Shown in pieces: positions 1 to 8,951 of a stretch of 64,000 nucleotides of DNA. A program made the translations under genes and the position numbers. Under the pieces are notes generated by a model that did not search any database, was not told the origin of the DNA, and saw only the letters and a list, made by a program, of their open reading frames with translations. The DNA is from an uncultured Alphaproteobacteria bacterium (GTDB lineage: Bacteria > Pseudomonadota > Alphaproteobacteria > HIMB59 > GCA-002718135): positions 1 to 64,000 of the forward strand of contig CACGZD010000005.1 of NCBI GenBank assembly GCA_902577425.1, given 5' to 3'. Numbering within the stretch: position 1 is the first letter of the stretch; each line of letters starts with the position of its first letter.

Positions 1-698
1 AGAGATTTATCTCCTGTTTTAATAATTTTGCCTTCTTTCATAATATGAATAAAATTTGGCACAATATTTTCTAAAAGTTTTTCATAATGAGTGATTATTA
101 AAAAAGAATTATTTTGATTTTTAATTTTGTTAACACCTTTTGTAATTGTTTTAAATGCATCCACATCAAGACCAGAATCAGTTTCATCTAATATAGCTAA
201 AGATGGATTTAGGATACTCATTTGTAAAATTTCATATCTCTTTTTTTCACCACCTGAAAAACCTTCATTAACAGAGCGAGATAACATTTCAAAAGGAATA
301 CCTAAATCTTTAGCAGTTGTTTTAAGTTTTTTTGCAAATTCTATTGCATCAATTTCTTTCTGTCCTTCTTTTAATAACCTTGAATTTAAAGAGGCTTTTA
401 AAAAAGGTGTTATATTTACCCCTGGGATTTCAATTGGATATTGAAAAGCTAAAAACAATCCAAGTTGAGATCTTTCTTCAATATTTAAATCTAGAAGATT
501 TTGATTTTTAAATACTACTTCTCCAGATGTAATTTCGTAATCTTCTTTACCCGCTAAAACATTTGCTAAAGTACTTTTTCCACATCCATTGGGTCCCATT
601 ATGGCATGAATTTCTCCTTCATTTATGTTAAGAGAAAAATCATTAAGTATGGTCTTGCCATCTATGTTTGCTGATAAATTTTTTATTGATAAAAACAT
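1..698 (-). CDS. sufC: SufC, Fe-S cluster assembly ATPase (3' end cut by window edge)
   Basis: ABC-type ATPase of the SufBCD scaffold that builds Fe-S clusters in the cytoplasm. The first 232 codons are present and the frame runs off the left edge; the family is about 250 residues, so only the last 15-20 are missing. Visible are Walker A GPNGCGKST (residues 35-43), the signature FSGGEKKR (about 147-154) and a SufC-type Walker B, ILDETDSGLD (about 169-178). The ATG shares one base with the sufB stop (TAATG), which indicates translational coupling. It is very likely followed outside the window by sufD and sufS. Confidence 0.95.
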   Translation of the reverse strand, partial: MFLSIKNLSANIDGKTILNDFSLNINEGEIHAIMGPNGCGKSTLANVLAGKEDYEITSGEVVFKNQNLLDLNIEERSQLGLFLAFQYPIEIPGVNITPFLKASLNSRLLKEGQKEIDAIEFAKKLKTTAKDLGIPFEMLSRSVNEGFSGGEKKRYEILQMSILNPSLAILDETDSGLDVDAFKTITKGVNKIKNQNNSFLIITHYEKLLENIVPNFIHIMKEGKIIKTGDKS

Positions 699-2170
699 TA
701 TCCAACACTTCCTTCTAAAGATATAGCAACTAATTTTTGAGCTTCTACTGCAAACTCCATTGGCAGTTCTTGTAAAACCTGTTTACAAAAACCATTAACA
801 ATTAAAGATATTGCATCTTCATGGCTTATCCCTCTTTGACGACAGTAGTATAATTGTTCTTCATTAATTTTTGAAGTTGAAGCTTCATGTTCAACAATTG
901 CACTATTATTTTTAGAGTCTATATACGGAACAGTATGAGCCCCACAATTATTGCCAACTAATAGAGAATCACATTGCGTATAATTTCTGGCATTGTTAGC
1001 TTTCTTTAAAAATTTAACTAAGCCTCGATATGTATTTTGAGATTTTCCTAAAGAAATACCTTTAGATATAATTTTGCTTTTTGTGTTTTTTCCGATGTGA
1101 GTCATTTTAGTTCCTGTATCAGCCTGCTGAAAATTATTTGTTATAGCAACTGAATAAAATTCACCAATAGAGTTATCACCTTTCAATATACAACTTGGAT
1201 ATTTCCAAGTAATAGCTGATCCTGTTTCAACTTGAGTCCAAGAAATTTTGCTATTATTCCCTTTGCATAATCCTCTTTTAGTAACAAAATTATAAATACC
1301 ACCTTTACCTTCTTCATCTCCAGGATACCAATTTTGTACTGTAGAATATTTTATCTCTGCATCTTCAAGGGCAATTAACTCAACATTTGCCGCATGTAAT
1401 TGATTAGTATCTCTCTGAGGAGCAGTACATCCTTCTAAATAACTTACATAACTTCCTCTATCAGCAATAATTAAAGTTCTTTCAAATTGACCAGTTTCTT
1501 CTGCATTAATTCTGAAATATGTTGAAAGTTCAATAGGACATCTTGTATTTTCAGGAATATAAACAAAAGAACCATCAGTAAAAACTGCTGAGTTTAAAGC
1601 TGAAAATGAGTGATCTCCAGGAGGAATCACTGAGCCAAGATATTTTTTTACTAATTCAGGATGAGTTTTAACAGCTTCACTAATTGAACAAAATACAATA
1701 CCTAACTTTTCAAGCTCACCTTTATAAGTAGTAGCTACTGAAACACTGTCAAATACAGCATCTACAGCTACACCAGCTAAAACTTTTTGCTCTTCAAGGG
1801 GAATGCCTAATTTATTGTAAGTTTCTAATAACTTTGGATCAACTTCTTTTAAGCTTTTTGGTTTTTCTTCAAAGCCTTTTGGGGCTGCATAATAATAGAT
1901 ATCTTGATAATCTATTTCTGGATAATCTATGTTTGCCCAGGATGGAGTTTTCATAGTTTTCCATTTTTCAAATGATTTCAATCGCCATTCAAGAAGCCAT
2001 TTAGGTTCATTTTTTTTTGATGAAATATATTTTATTAAATTTTCATTAAGACCTTTTTCTGGTCTCTCTAGTTCAATCTCTGTTGCAAAACCATATTTAT
2101 ATTTGTTTTGAGCATAGTTATCTATCTGATTTTGGACTTTACTAGAATTCACAGATATCAAATAACTCAA
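698..2170 (-). CDS. sufB: SufB, Fe-S cluster scaffold subunit
   Basis: Core scaffold of the SufBC2D complex, 490 residues as drawn. The beta-helix core and C-terminal helical domain are intact. Cys409 in the [10 protein letters not shown] stretch corresponds to E. coli SufB Cys405, the site of nascent cluster assembly; Cys248 in LEGCTAP corresponds to the conserved persulfide-accepting cysteine. The drawn start is TTG at 2170. Other in-frame candidates are TTG 2158 and GTG 2152, and none has a good Shine-Dalgarno, so the start is uncertain by a few residues. It overlaps sufC by one base. A 22-base palindrome lies about 40 bases upstream. Confidence 0.95.
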   Translation of the reverse strand: MSYLISVNSSKVQNQIDNYAQNKYKYGFATEIELERPEKGLNENLIKYISSKKNEPKWLLEWRLKSFEKWKTMKTPSWANIDYPEIDYQDIYYYAAPKGFEEKPKSLKEVDPKLLETYNKLGIPLEEQKVLAGVAVDAVFDSVSVATTYKGELEKLGIVFCSISEAVKTHPELVKKYLGSVIPPGDHSFSALNSAVFTDGSFVYIPENTRCPIELSTYFRINAEETGQFERTLIIADRGSYVSYLEGCTAPQRDTNQLHAANVELIALEDAEIKYSTVQNWYPGDEEGKGGIYNFVTKRGLCKGNNSKISWTQVETGSAITWKYPSCILKGDNSIGEFYSVAITNNFQQADTGTKMTHIGKNTKSKIISKGISLGKSQNTYRGLVKFLKKANNARNYTQCDSLLVGNNCGAHTVPYIDSKNNSAIVEHEASTSKINEEQLYYCRQRGISHEDAISLIVNGFCKQVLQELPMEFAVEAQKLVAISLEGSVG

Positions 2171-2209
2171 AAAAACAAAAAATCCAGTTATTTCAATAAA
2201 AAATGAGTG

Positions 2210-2231
2210 AATTTAGAATTAATTCTAAATT
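2210..2231 (-). promoter_or_regulatory. 22-base perfect palindrome before sufB, Irr/ICE-like operator candidate
   Basis: AATTTAGAATT followed by its exact reverse complement, with no loop, sits between the mnmA stop and the sufB start. The core TTTAGAA-N4-TTCTAAA resembles the iron control element bound by the haem-sensing regulator Irr in alphaproteobacteria, where suf operons are known or predicted iron-regulon members. The spacer seems about one base longer than the ICE consensus as I recall it. TAGAAT inside the palindrome could also act as a -10 box. A weak terminator of mnmA is possible but there is no T-tract. The palindrome is seen; the regulator is inferred. Confidence 0.5.
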
Positions 2232-2232
2232 G

Positions 2233-3333
2233 TTATTTTTTTTTTGTTATCCACCCTCCGCCCAAAACCTGCTCATTTAAATAAAAAACACAAGCTTGTC
2301 CTGGCGAAGTTGTTAAAATGCTAGAGTCAAATATAAATTCAGCTGAATTTGAAAAGATATTCAAAGTTCCTGGATTTTCTTTCTGTGTTGATCTAATTTT
2401 CGCAGAACATCTTAAATTTTTTTTTGTAATTTCACTATCAAGCCAGTTAATATTATTTAATTCTATCACTGTTTTTTTTAACAAAGATTGTTCACCTAAA
2501 ATAATTTCATTTTTTTCCTTATTTACATCGATTACATATAAAGGAGAATCAGAACCACTAATTCCTATGCCCCTTCTTTGTCCAATTGTATAATTAGCTA
2601 TACCTTTGTGTTTACCTATAATTTTACCATTTATATCAATAATGTTCCCTTCATTAATTAATTCTGGTTTGAGTTTTTGAAGTAAATCTCTGTAAGAGTT
2701 TGAAGTTACAAAACATATGTCTTGACTATCTGGTTTATCCTTAACTGGTAAATTAAAATTTTTGGCCATATCTCTAATTTCAGATTTTAAAAAATTGCCT
2801 AGAGGAAATCTAATATAATCTAGCTGTTCTTGAAGAGTAGCAAAAAGAAAATAACTTTGATCTTTTTGTTCATCTTTAGCTTTAAACAATTTAGCATTAA
2901 ACCTATCCTTTGAACGCCTTACATAATGTCCAGTAACCAAAGTATCAGCATTTAATCTTTTTGCTTCATTGAGCAAATCTCTAAATTTTACTGTTTGATT
3001 ACATTGTATACAAGGCACTGGCGTTTCACCACTAGCATAACTATCAAAAAAATTTTCTATTACTCCTTCGTAAAACTTATCTTGATAATCCAAAGTTAAA
3101 TGAGGAAATCCATATTGATTTGCAACTTCTTTTGCATCGTTAATATCTTTGCCTGCACAGCAAGATTTAGAACTTTTAGAGGATGTTTGACTATATAAAT
3201 TTAGAGTTATACCTATTACATCAAAACCTTCTTTTTTAAGCATAACTGCAGCAACAGAGCTATCTACCCCTCCAGACATAGCTACTACTACTTTTGTATC
3301 CTTACATTTTTTATTAAATCCAAGACTATTCAT
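2233..3333 (-). CDS. mnmA: MnmA, tRNA-specific 2-thiouridylase
   Basis: Adenylates and thiolates U34 of tRNA-Glu, -Gln and -Lys, 366 residues. The PP-loop AMSGGVDSSV is at residues 19-28. The catalytic cysteine pair is visible as Cys111 in PCIQCN and Cys207 in SQDICF. The TIGQRRGIG and C-terminal beta-barrel segments typical of the family are present. The ATG at 3333 gives a short leader ahead of the PP-loop as usual. The gene lies 62 bases upstream of sufB on the same strand, fitting a sulfur-transfer neighbourhood, but the palindrome between them suggests sufB also has its own promoter. Confidence 0.96.
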   Translation of the reverse strand: MNSLGFNKKCKDTKVVVAMSGGVDSSVAAVMLKKEGFDVIGITLNLYSQTSSKSSKSCCAGKDINDAKEVANQYGFPHLTLDYQDKFYEGVIENFFDSYASGETPVPCIQCNQTVKFRDLLNEAKRLNADTLVTGHYVRRSKDRFNAKLFKAKDEQKDQSYFLFATLQEQLDYIRFPLGNFLKSEIRDMAKNFNLPVKDKPDSQDICFVTSNSYRDLLQKLKPELINEGNIIDINGKIIGKHKGIANYTIGQRRGIGISGSDSPLYVIDVNKEKNEIILGEQSLLKKTVIELNNINWLDSEITKKNLRCSAKIRSTQKENPGTLNIFSNSAEFIFDSSILTTSPGQACVFYLNEQVLGGGWITKKK

Positions 3334-3395
3334 ATAAAAATAAGTTTTAATCTATATTTACAAAATTGCTTTAGTTCAATAATACCCTTAATTAA

Positions 3396-4043
3396 ATGGT
3401 AGATTTATTAATTCCTGGTCCAGAAGGTAAAATTGAGGCTAAGTATAGCCATAATAACAATGATCAATCTCCTATTGTTTTAATTTTACACCCTGATCCT
3501 TCTCGAGGGGGATCAATGAATACTAAAATAGTTTTCAATTTATATAAACTTTTTGTAAATAATGGATTTTCAACAATAAGATTTAATTTCAGAGGAGTAG
3601 GAAAAAGTGAAGGAATATTCGATGATGGAGAAGGAGAGCTTAGTGATGCAGCTAGTGTATTGGATTGGCTGCAACAATATAATACAAATTCTAAAATAGT
3701 ATGGGTTGCAGGCTTCTCCTTTGGAGCATGGGTTGCGATGCAACTACTAATGAGAAGACCAGAAATAAATGGTTTTATAAGTGTTTCCCCTCCAGCCAAC
3801 TTAAGAGATTTTAGCTTTCTTGCTCCCTGTCCCTCGTCTGGTTTAATAGTTCATGGTGATAAAGATAATATTGCTTCTTTTGATTCAACAAAAATATTGT
3901 CAGAGAAACTTCAAAAACAAAAAAAGGTTGATATTCAGTTTAAGTCTATCAAAGGAGCTGATCATTTTTATGAAAATTATGTTGATCAATTCTTATCTAC
4001 AATTGATACTTATATCAAAAATTCTTTAAATGAATTAAAATGA
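3396..4043 (+). CDS. alpha/beta hydrolase (COG2945-type)
   Basis: Single-domain cytoplasmic alpha/beta hydrolase of 215 residues with no signal peptide. It shows the nucleophile elbow GFSFGAW (Ser about residue 107), an early HPDPSRGGSM oxyanion-type segment, GDKDNIASF containing the likely catalytic Asp, and GADHFY with the likely catalytic His. This pattern is typical of the small hydrolases annotated as COG2945; their substrate is unknown. It is divergent from mnmA and 26 bases ahead of tyrS, so the two may be co-transcribed. Confidence 0.85.
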   Translation: MVDLLIPGPEGKIEAKYSHNNNDQSPIVLILHPDPSRGGSMNTKIVFNLYKLFVNNGFSTIRFNFRGVGKSEGIFDDGEGELSDAASVLDWLQQYNTNSKIVWVAGFSFGAWVAMQLLMRRPEINGFISVSPPANLRDFSFLAPCPSSGLIVHGDKDNIASFDSTKILSEKLQKQKKVDIQFKSIKGADHFYENYVDQFLSTIDTYIKNSLNELK

Positions 4044-4069
4044 CTTTTAATAATATATTAATTTTTTAA

Positions 4070-5314
4070 ATGAATTATAAATCTGAATTTTTAAATGAAA
4101 TAAGTTCAAGAGGATTTATATATCAAACAAGCGATATAAATGATTTAGATGATATATTATCTAAAAAGAAAATTACAGCATATATAGGCTTTGATATTAC
4201 TAATGACAGTCTTCATATTGGAAGTTTAGTACAATTAATGTTGCTTCATTGGTTAGATTATTATGGCCATAAAACTATAGCACTTATGGGAGGTGGAACT
4301 ACATTGGTTGGAGATCCTTCAGGAAAAGATGAAACTCGAAAAATACTTAAAAAGATAGATATAGAAAAAAATATTAATAAAATAGAATCTACTTTTAATA
4401 AATTTATAGACTTAAAAAGTAAGGCTAAACTAATAAATAATTATGATTGGTTGTCCAATTTAAATTATATTAATTTTTTAAGAGATATAGGATCAAAAAT
4501 AACTATAAACAAAATGTTAACCTTTGATTCTGTTAAGAATAGACTTGATCGGGAACAGCCACTTTCGTTTTTAGAATTTAATTATATGCTACTTCAAGCA
4601 TATGATTTTTTTCACTTAAATAAAGAATATGGGTGCCAATTACAATTAGGAGGCTCTGATCAATGGGGAAATATAATAGCAGGAATTGACTTAATTCGTC
4701 GTCTAAATAATAAAAAAGCATTTGCAATAACTTCACCTTTAATCACTAATAATGATGGATCAAAGATGGGCAAAACAGCAGATGGTGCAATTTGGCTAGA
4801 TGAAAAAAAATTATCAAATTATGATTTTTATCAATTTTGGAGAAATGTAAATGACTCAGATGTGCCAAAATTTATTAATTTGTTTACAAAATTACCTTTT
4901 GAAGAAAGAAACAAACTTTCTAAGTTAAAAGATCAAGAAATAAATGAAGCAAAAAAGATTTTAGCTTTTGAAGTAACCAAAATTACAAGAGGCGAGAATC
5001 AAGCAAAAGAAGCTGAAGAAATAAGTACAAATATTTTTTTAAATAAGATGAACGATAAACGTATTAATTCATTAGAAATAGAATCTAATAAAATGAAAGA
5101 TTCTTCTTTTTCTATATTAGATGCTATTGAAAAACTTGACTTAGTTAAAAGTAGAAGTGAAATAAAAAGATTGATTAAATCTAAAGGAATAAAAATAGAT
5201 AATGAAAACTATACCAGAAGTGACTTTTCTTTATCGCAATATTCTTCTAAAAATGAAATTAGAATTAGTGTTGGTAAAAAAAGTTTTGGTATCATTAAAA
5301 TTTATAAAAAATAG
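4070..5314 (+). CDS. tyrS: TyrS, tyrosyl-tRNA synthetase
   Basis: Class I aminoacyl-tRNA synthetase, 414 residues, bacterial TyrRS type. The HIGH motif appears as HIGS (residues 49-52). The tyrosine and tRNA contact stretch GGSDQWGN is near residue 195, and the KMSKS loop appears as KMGKT near residue 230. The C-terminal 70 residues form an S4-like RNA-binding domain (IKSKGIKID). No clear Shine-Dalgarno precedes the ATG. It converges on prfB with a 34-base AT-rich gap. Confidence 0.97.
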   Translation: MNYKSEFLNEISSRGFIYQTSDINDLDDILSKKKITAYIGFDITNDSLHIGSLVQLMLLHWLDYYGHKTIALMGGGTTLVGDPSGKDETRKILKKIDIEKNINKIESTFNKFIDLKSKAKLINNYDWLSNLNYINFLRDIGSKITINKMLTFDSVKNRLDREQPLSFLEFNYMLLQAYDFFHLNKEYGCQLQLGGSDQWGNIIAGIDLIRRLNNKKAFAITSPLITNNDGSKMGKTADGAIWLDEKKLSNYDFYQFWRNVNDSDVPKFINLFTKLPFEERNKLSKLKDQEINEAKKILAFEVTKITRGENQAKEAEEISTNIFLNKMNDKRINSLEIESNKMKDSSFSILDAIEKLDLVKSRSEIKRLIKSKGIKIDNENYTRSDFSLSQYSSKNEIRISVGKKSFGIIKIYKK

Positions 5315-5348
5315 AATAATTTTTTAAAAAATATTTTAAATTAAAAAA

Positions 5349-6438
5349 TTAAAGTGTTAGAGATTTTTCTAAAAATTTATCTATATTGCCATCTAATACA
5401 TCATTAACATTTGATGACTCATGATTGGTTCTTAAGTCTTTAATTAATTTGTAAGGATGCAAAATATAAGATCTTATTTGATTACCCCAACCAATATCTT
5501 TTTTTTCACTATTAATTTTATTTTCTTCTTCTTTTCTTTTTTGCATTTCTAATTCATAAAGTCTTGATTTTAGCATTGATATAGCATTAGATTTATTTTT
5601 ATGCTGAGATCTATCATTTTGACATTGAACAACTATATTGCTGGGAAAATGAGTAATCCTAACCGCACTATCAGTTTTATTTACATGTTGTCCACCAGCC
5701 CCAGATGCCCTGTAAGTATCAATTCTTATATCAGCCTCGTTGATTGAAATATCTATATTCTCATCTATTTCAGGGTATACCCAAACACTAGCAAAACTAG
5801 TATGTCTTCTTTTATTACTATCAAAAGGTGAAATTCTTACTAATCTATGAATTCCACTTTCTTTTTTTAACCATCCATAAGTAAAAGATCCTATAATTTT
5901 CATAGTTGAAGATTTAATTCCTGCTTCTTCACCTTTAGATTCTTGCAATAAAACTACTTTTAAATTCTTATCTTCGGCCCACCTAATATACATTCGCTGT
6001 AGCATCATTGCCCAATCTTGACTTTCTGTTCCTCCAGCGCCAGCATGAATTTCTAAAAAAGCACTATTTGAATCAGCCTCATTATTCATTAAATTTAAAT
6101 ATCTTATGTTGTTGGAGTCATTTAAAATTTTCTTAGAATCATTAATTAAAGAATTTAGAGCTTCCTCATCTTTTTCATCAATAGCTAATTTATAAAATTC
6201 TTCTAGATCTTTTAAAGATTGCTTAATTCTTTTGAAATCATCTATTCTGGCTTCTAATAACTTTATTTCCTGAAAAAATATTTTTGCTTTAGGATTTTCC
6301 CATATGTTGGGATTATTAGTTTTTGATTTTAAAGACTCAAGTTCTGCAGATAATTTAGTGTAGTCAAACACCCCTCCTTAAAAGATTAAAATTATCTTTT
6401 ATTAATTCTATATTTTTTTCTATTTCTTCGTTAAACAT
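5349..6438 (-). CDS. prfB: PrfB, peptide chain release factor 2, made by programmed +1 frameshift
   Basis: Recognises UAA and UGA. The downstream frame has the RF2-type recognition motif SPF (about residue 203 of the full protein) and the catalytic GGQ (about 248-250). Translation most plausibly begins at the ATG at 6438, two bases after the mrcA stop, and reads 24 codons (MFNEEIEKNI...LLRRGV) to an in-frame TGA at 6366-6364. A +1 slip then enters the long frame at GAC, as in E. coli RFRGYL-DYD. The frameshifted product is 362 residues. A GTG at 6371 would avoid the shift, but the Shine-Dalgarno lies only one base from it and the conserved N-terminus would be lost. Confidence 0.93.
6364..6378 (-). 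promoter_or_regulatory. prfB autoregulatory +1 frameshift site
   Basis: Reading 5'->3' on the minus strand: AGG AGG GGT GTT TGA C. An internal Shine-Dalgarno (AGGAGG) lies three bases before the slip codon, which is followed by in-frame TGA and C, the exact geometry of the classical RF2 autoregulation site. The slip codon is GTT, not the near-universal CTT. Low RF2 slows termination at TGA and favours the +1 slip, restoring RF2. Confidence 0.88.
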
Positions 6439-6440
6439 AA

Positions 6441-8798
6441 TTATTGTAATAATAAACTACCTGTACCTGAAATGGAATTATTATTAATTGAACTCAGGTT
6501 ATCTAATTTTATTATATTATTATTATACGGCTCAGTACCAACTATAAAAGGTTCTAAAATTCCATCTGAATCTTTTGTCATCAATCCGGTGCTTTGATCA
6601 ATTTTAACAAAACTAAGTCCAGAAGGAATTCTAAAAGGAACTTTATTTGAATTTATATTGGCATCTTTCATAAATTTTTTAAAAATTGGCACAGCTACTG
6701 CTGAACCTGTTTGCTTGTAACCTAAGGTTTTTGGTTTATCAAAACCTACAAATACTCCAAGAGCTAAATCTGGAGAAAATCCAATAAACCAAGCATCTTT
6801 ATTATCATTGGTAGTTCCTGTTTTTCCAGCCAATGGAGTATTTAATGAAGATATTTTTTTTCCAGTACCTCTTAATACTACGCCTTCAAGCATAGAAGTT
6901 ATTTGAAAGGCAAATCGCGGATCCAAAATATTTTTTTGTAAAGATGCAATAGTAGGTAAATTATAATCTAATTTTTTTTTATTTTGTAAGCAATTAATAC
7001 ATTTATTTATCTCATTATTAATAATTTGTTTCCCATTTTTATCATGTACACTTAAAATTAATGTAGGTTTTATATCTTTTCCACCATTTACTATCATCGC
7101 ATATGCATTAGTTAAATCTATTAAATTTACTGAACCAGAACCTAGAGACATTGATAAATTTTCATCCATATAATTAGCTATTTTAAAATCTTTTGCAGTA
7201 TCTAATATTTTTTCCATACCTATTTTATCTGAGAGTCTAATAGTCATTAAATTTCTAGATTTCTCTATTCCAGTCCTCATGGTACTTAATCCATAAAATT
7301 TATCAGTATAATTAGACGGTTTCCATTTAGGCAGCCCTGGACCTTGATCAACTACATATGGAGCATCTAAAACCAGAGTAGATGGAGTGTATCCTTCTTT
7401 TAAAGCAGAAATATATACAAAAGGTTTGAAAGCAGATCCTGGCTGCCTATAAGCTTGGGTAGCTCTATTAAATTCACTTAATTTAAAACTAAAACCTCCA
7501 GATAAAGCCAAAACTTTTCCAGTATGTGGATCTATTGCTACGATAGCACCATTTACTTCTGGAATTTGTCTAATAATTAAAGAGGAATTTACAAATTCAG
7601 CAAAAAAAACATCATTATCTAAAAACTTTTCATCTAAAAGCCATTTATTTTCTTCTTGATTCAGATCAATGTTATACCTTTTTGAAGTTTGATCTACTAC
7701 TGTTAAAAAATCTTTGTTAACATTAATAACTTTAAATATTAACCATTTTTTTGGAAAAGGATTTTTAATGTTTTTGGCAAATGAATCAAAAGTATTAGTT
7801 TCATTATTTTTTACAATTGAACCTCGCCAACCATATTTTTTATCTTGATTAATTAAACTATCAATTAAAACTTGATCTAAAATTTTTTGTAAATTTGTAT
7901 CTATAGATGTTTTTACAATTAAACCTTCTTCATAAAGCAATTTATTGCCAAGAATATTTTTAAGTTGTTTTCTAATCTCTGCTTTGTAATATTCAGCTTC
8001 TTCAAAGCTTTCTTCAAATCTTTTTGATGTAATAAGTGGCTTTTTAGATAACAATTTCATTTTTTTTAAATCAATAAAATTATTTATTTGCATCTTTTTT
8101 AAAACCCAATTCCTTCTTTCTAAAGCTTTTTTATAATTAGTATTTGGATTATAATTATTTGGAGCTTTAGGAAGGGCAGCTAAAAAAGCGCATTCATCAA
8201 GAGATAATTCATTTAAAGCTTTATTAAAATAATTCATACTTGCTGAAGCAACTCCATAAGAACCATAACCTAAATAAATATCATTTAAATAGAGCTCTAA
8301 AATATCTTTTTTACTAAGTATGTTTTCAATTCTAATAGCTAAAACTATTTCTTTAAATTTTCTTTCAAGGCTAATTTCATTTGTTAATAATAAGTTTTTA
8401 ACAACTTGTTGAGAAATAGTCGAAGCTCCAATCATTCTTTTTTTTGTTATCTTATTAAATAAATTTGTATAAATTGCCCTGGTAATAGCTAAAGGGTCTA
8501 TTCCTTTATGAGAAAAAAAATTTTTATCTTCAGCAGAAATAAAAGCATTAATTAAATTATTTGGTATTCTATCAATAGGAACAAATATTCTCTCTTCTAT
8601 AAAATACTTATCCAACAACACGCCATCTGATGTAAAAACTCTTGATGATAAATTAGGGTTATAATTTTTTAATTCATCATAACTTGGGAGATCAGGGGTA
8701 TATTTCCATAGAAAAAATAAAATTATTGAAAAGGAAAATAACCCAAAAAAAAGGGAGATAATTATGATTTTTTTTAAAAAAATAAAGAAATATTTCAT
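6441..8798 (-). CDS. mrcA: PBP1A-type bifunctional penicillin-binding protein
   Basis: Class A PBP of 785 residues that polymerises and cross-links peptidoglycan. There is one N-terminal membrane anchor (about residues 10-31). The GT51 glycosyltransferase domain has catalytic Glu90 in SAEDKNFF. An OB-like linker follows, then the transpeptidase with SAFK (about 452), SRN (KSRNLM) and KTG (GKTGTTND, about 656). The length suits alphaproteobacterial MrcA. The stop is two bases before the prfB start, so the two form an operon. It is divergent from rne. Confidence 0.95.
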   Translation of the reverse strand: MKYFFIFLKKIIIISLFFGLFSFSIILFFLWKYTPDLPSYDELKNYNPNLSSRVFTSDGVLLDKYFIEERIFVPIDRIPNNLINAFISAEDKNFFSHKGIDPLAITRAIYTNLFNKITKKRMIGASTISQQVVKNLLLTNEISLERKFKEIVLAIRIENILSKKDILELYLNDIYLGYGSYGVASASMNYFNKALNELSLDECAFLAALPKAPNNYNPNTNYKKALERRNWVLKKMQINNFIDLKKMKLLSKKPLITSKRFEESFEEAEYYKAEIRKQLKNILGNKLLYEEGLIVKTSIDTNLQKILDQVLIDSLINQDKKYGWRGSIVKNNETNTFDSFAKNIKNPFPKKWLIFKVINVNKDFLTVVDQTSKRYNIDLNQEENKWLLDEKFLDNDVFFAEFVNSSLIIRQIPEVNGAIVAIDPHTGKVLALSGGFSFKLSEFNRATQAYRQPGSAFKPFVYISALKEGYTPSTLVLDAPYVVDQGPGLPKWKPSNYTDKFYGLSTMRTGIEKSRNLMTIRLSDKIGMEKILDTAKDFKIANYMDENLSMSLGSGSVNLIDLTNAYAMIVNGGKDIKPTLILSVHDKNGKQIINNEINKCINCLQNKKKLDYNLPTIASLQKNILDPRFAFQITSMLEGVVLRGTGKKISSLNTPLAGKTGTTNDNKDAWFIGFSPDLALGVFVGFDKPKTLGYKQTGSAVAVPIFKKFMKDANINSNKVPFRIPSGLSFVKIDQSTGLMTKDSDGILEPFIVGTEPYNNNIIKLDNLSSINNNSISGTGSLLLQ

Positions 8799-8951
8799 GA
8801 TAGTAATTTGTAGATTGTGAAAGAGTTAAAAATATGACAATAGGCAAATACAAAAAAATTAATATTTTAATAAACAAATAACACACAGATTTACTAAAAA
8901 GTAAGAAATAATGAATAATTCAATACAAAAAATTAACGAGGTTTCAAAATT

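Noticed and set aside
127..444. A 105-codon plus-strand frame opposite sufC
   Set aside because: It reads antisense through the conserved SufC ATPase core; no family resemblance and no start signal.
3366..3394. TTGCTT-N17-TAATTA promoter before the alpha/beta hydrolase
   Set aside because: Transcription would start inside or after the ATG at 3396, which is inconsistent with the start used.
6371..6373. GTG as a start for prfB that avoids a frameshift
   Set aside because: The Shine-Dalgarno is only one base away, the conserved RF2 N-terminus would be lost, and the upstream 24 codons plus TGA form a textbook frameshift site.
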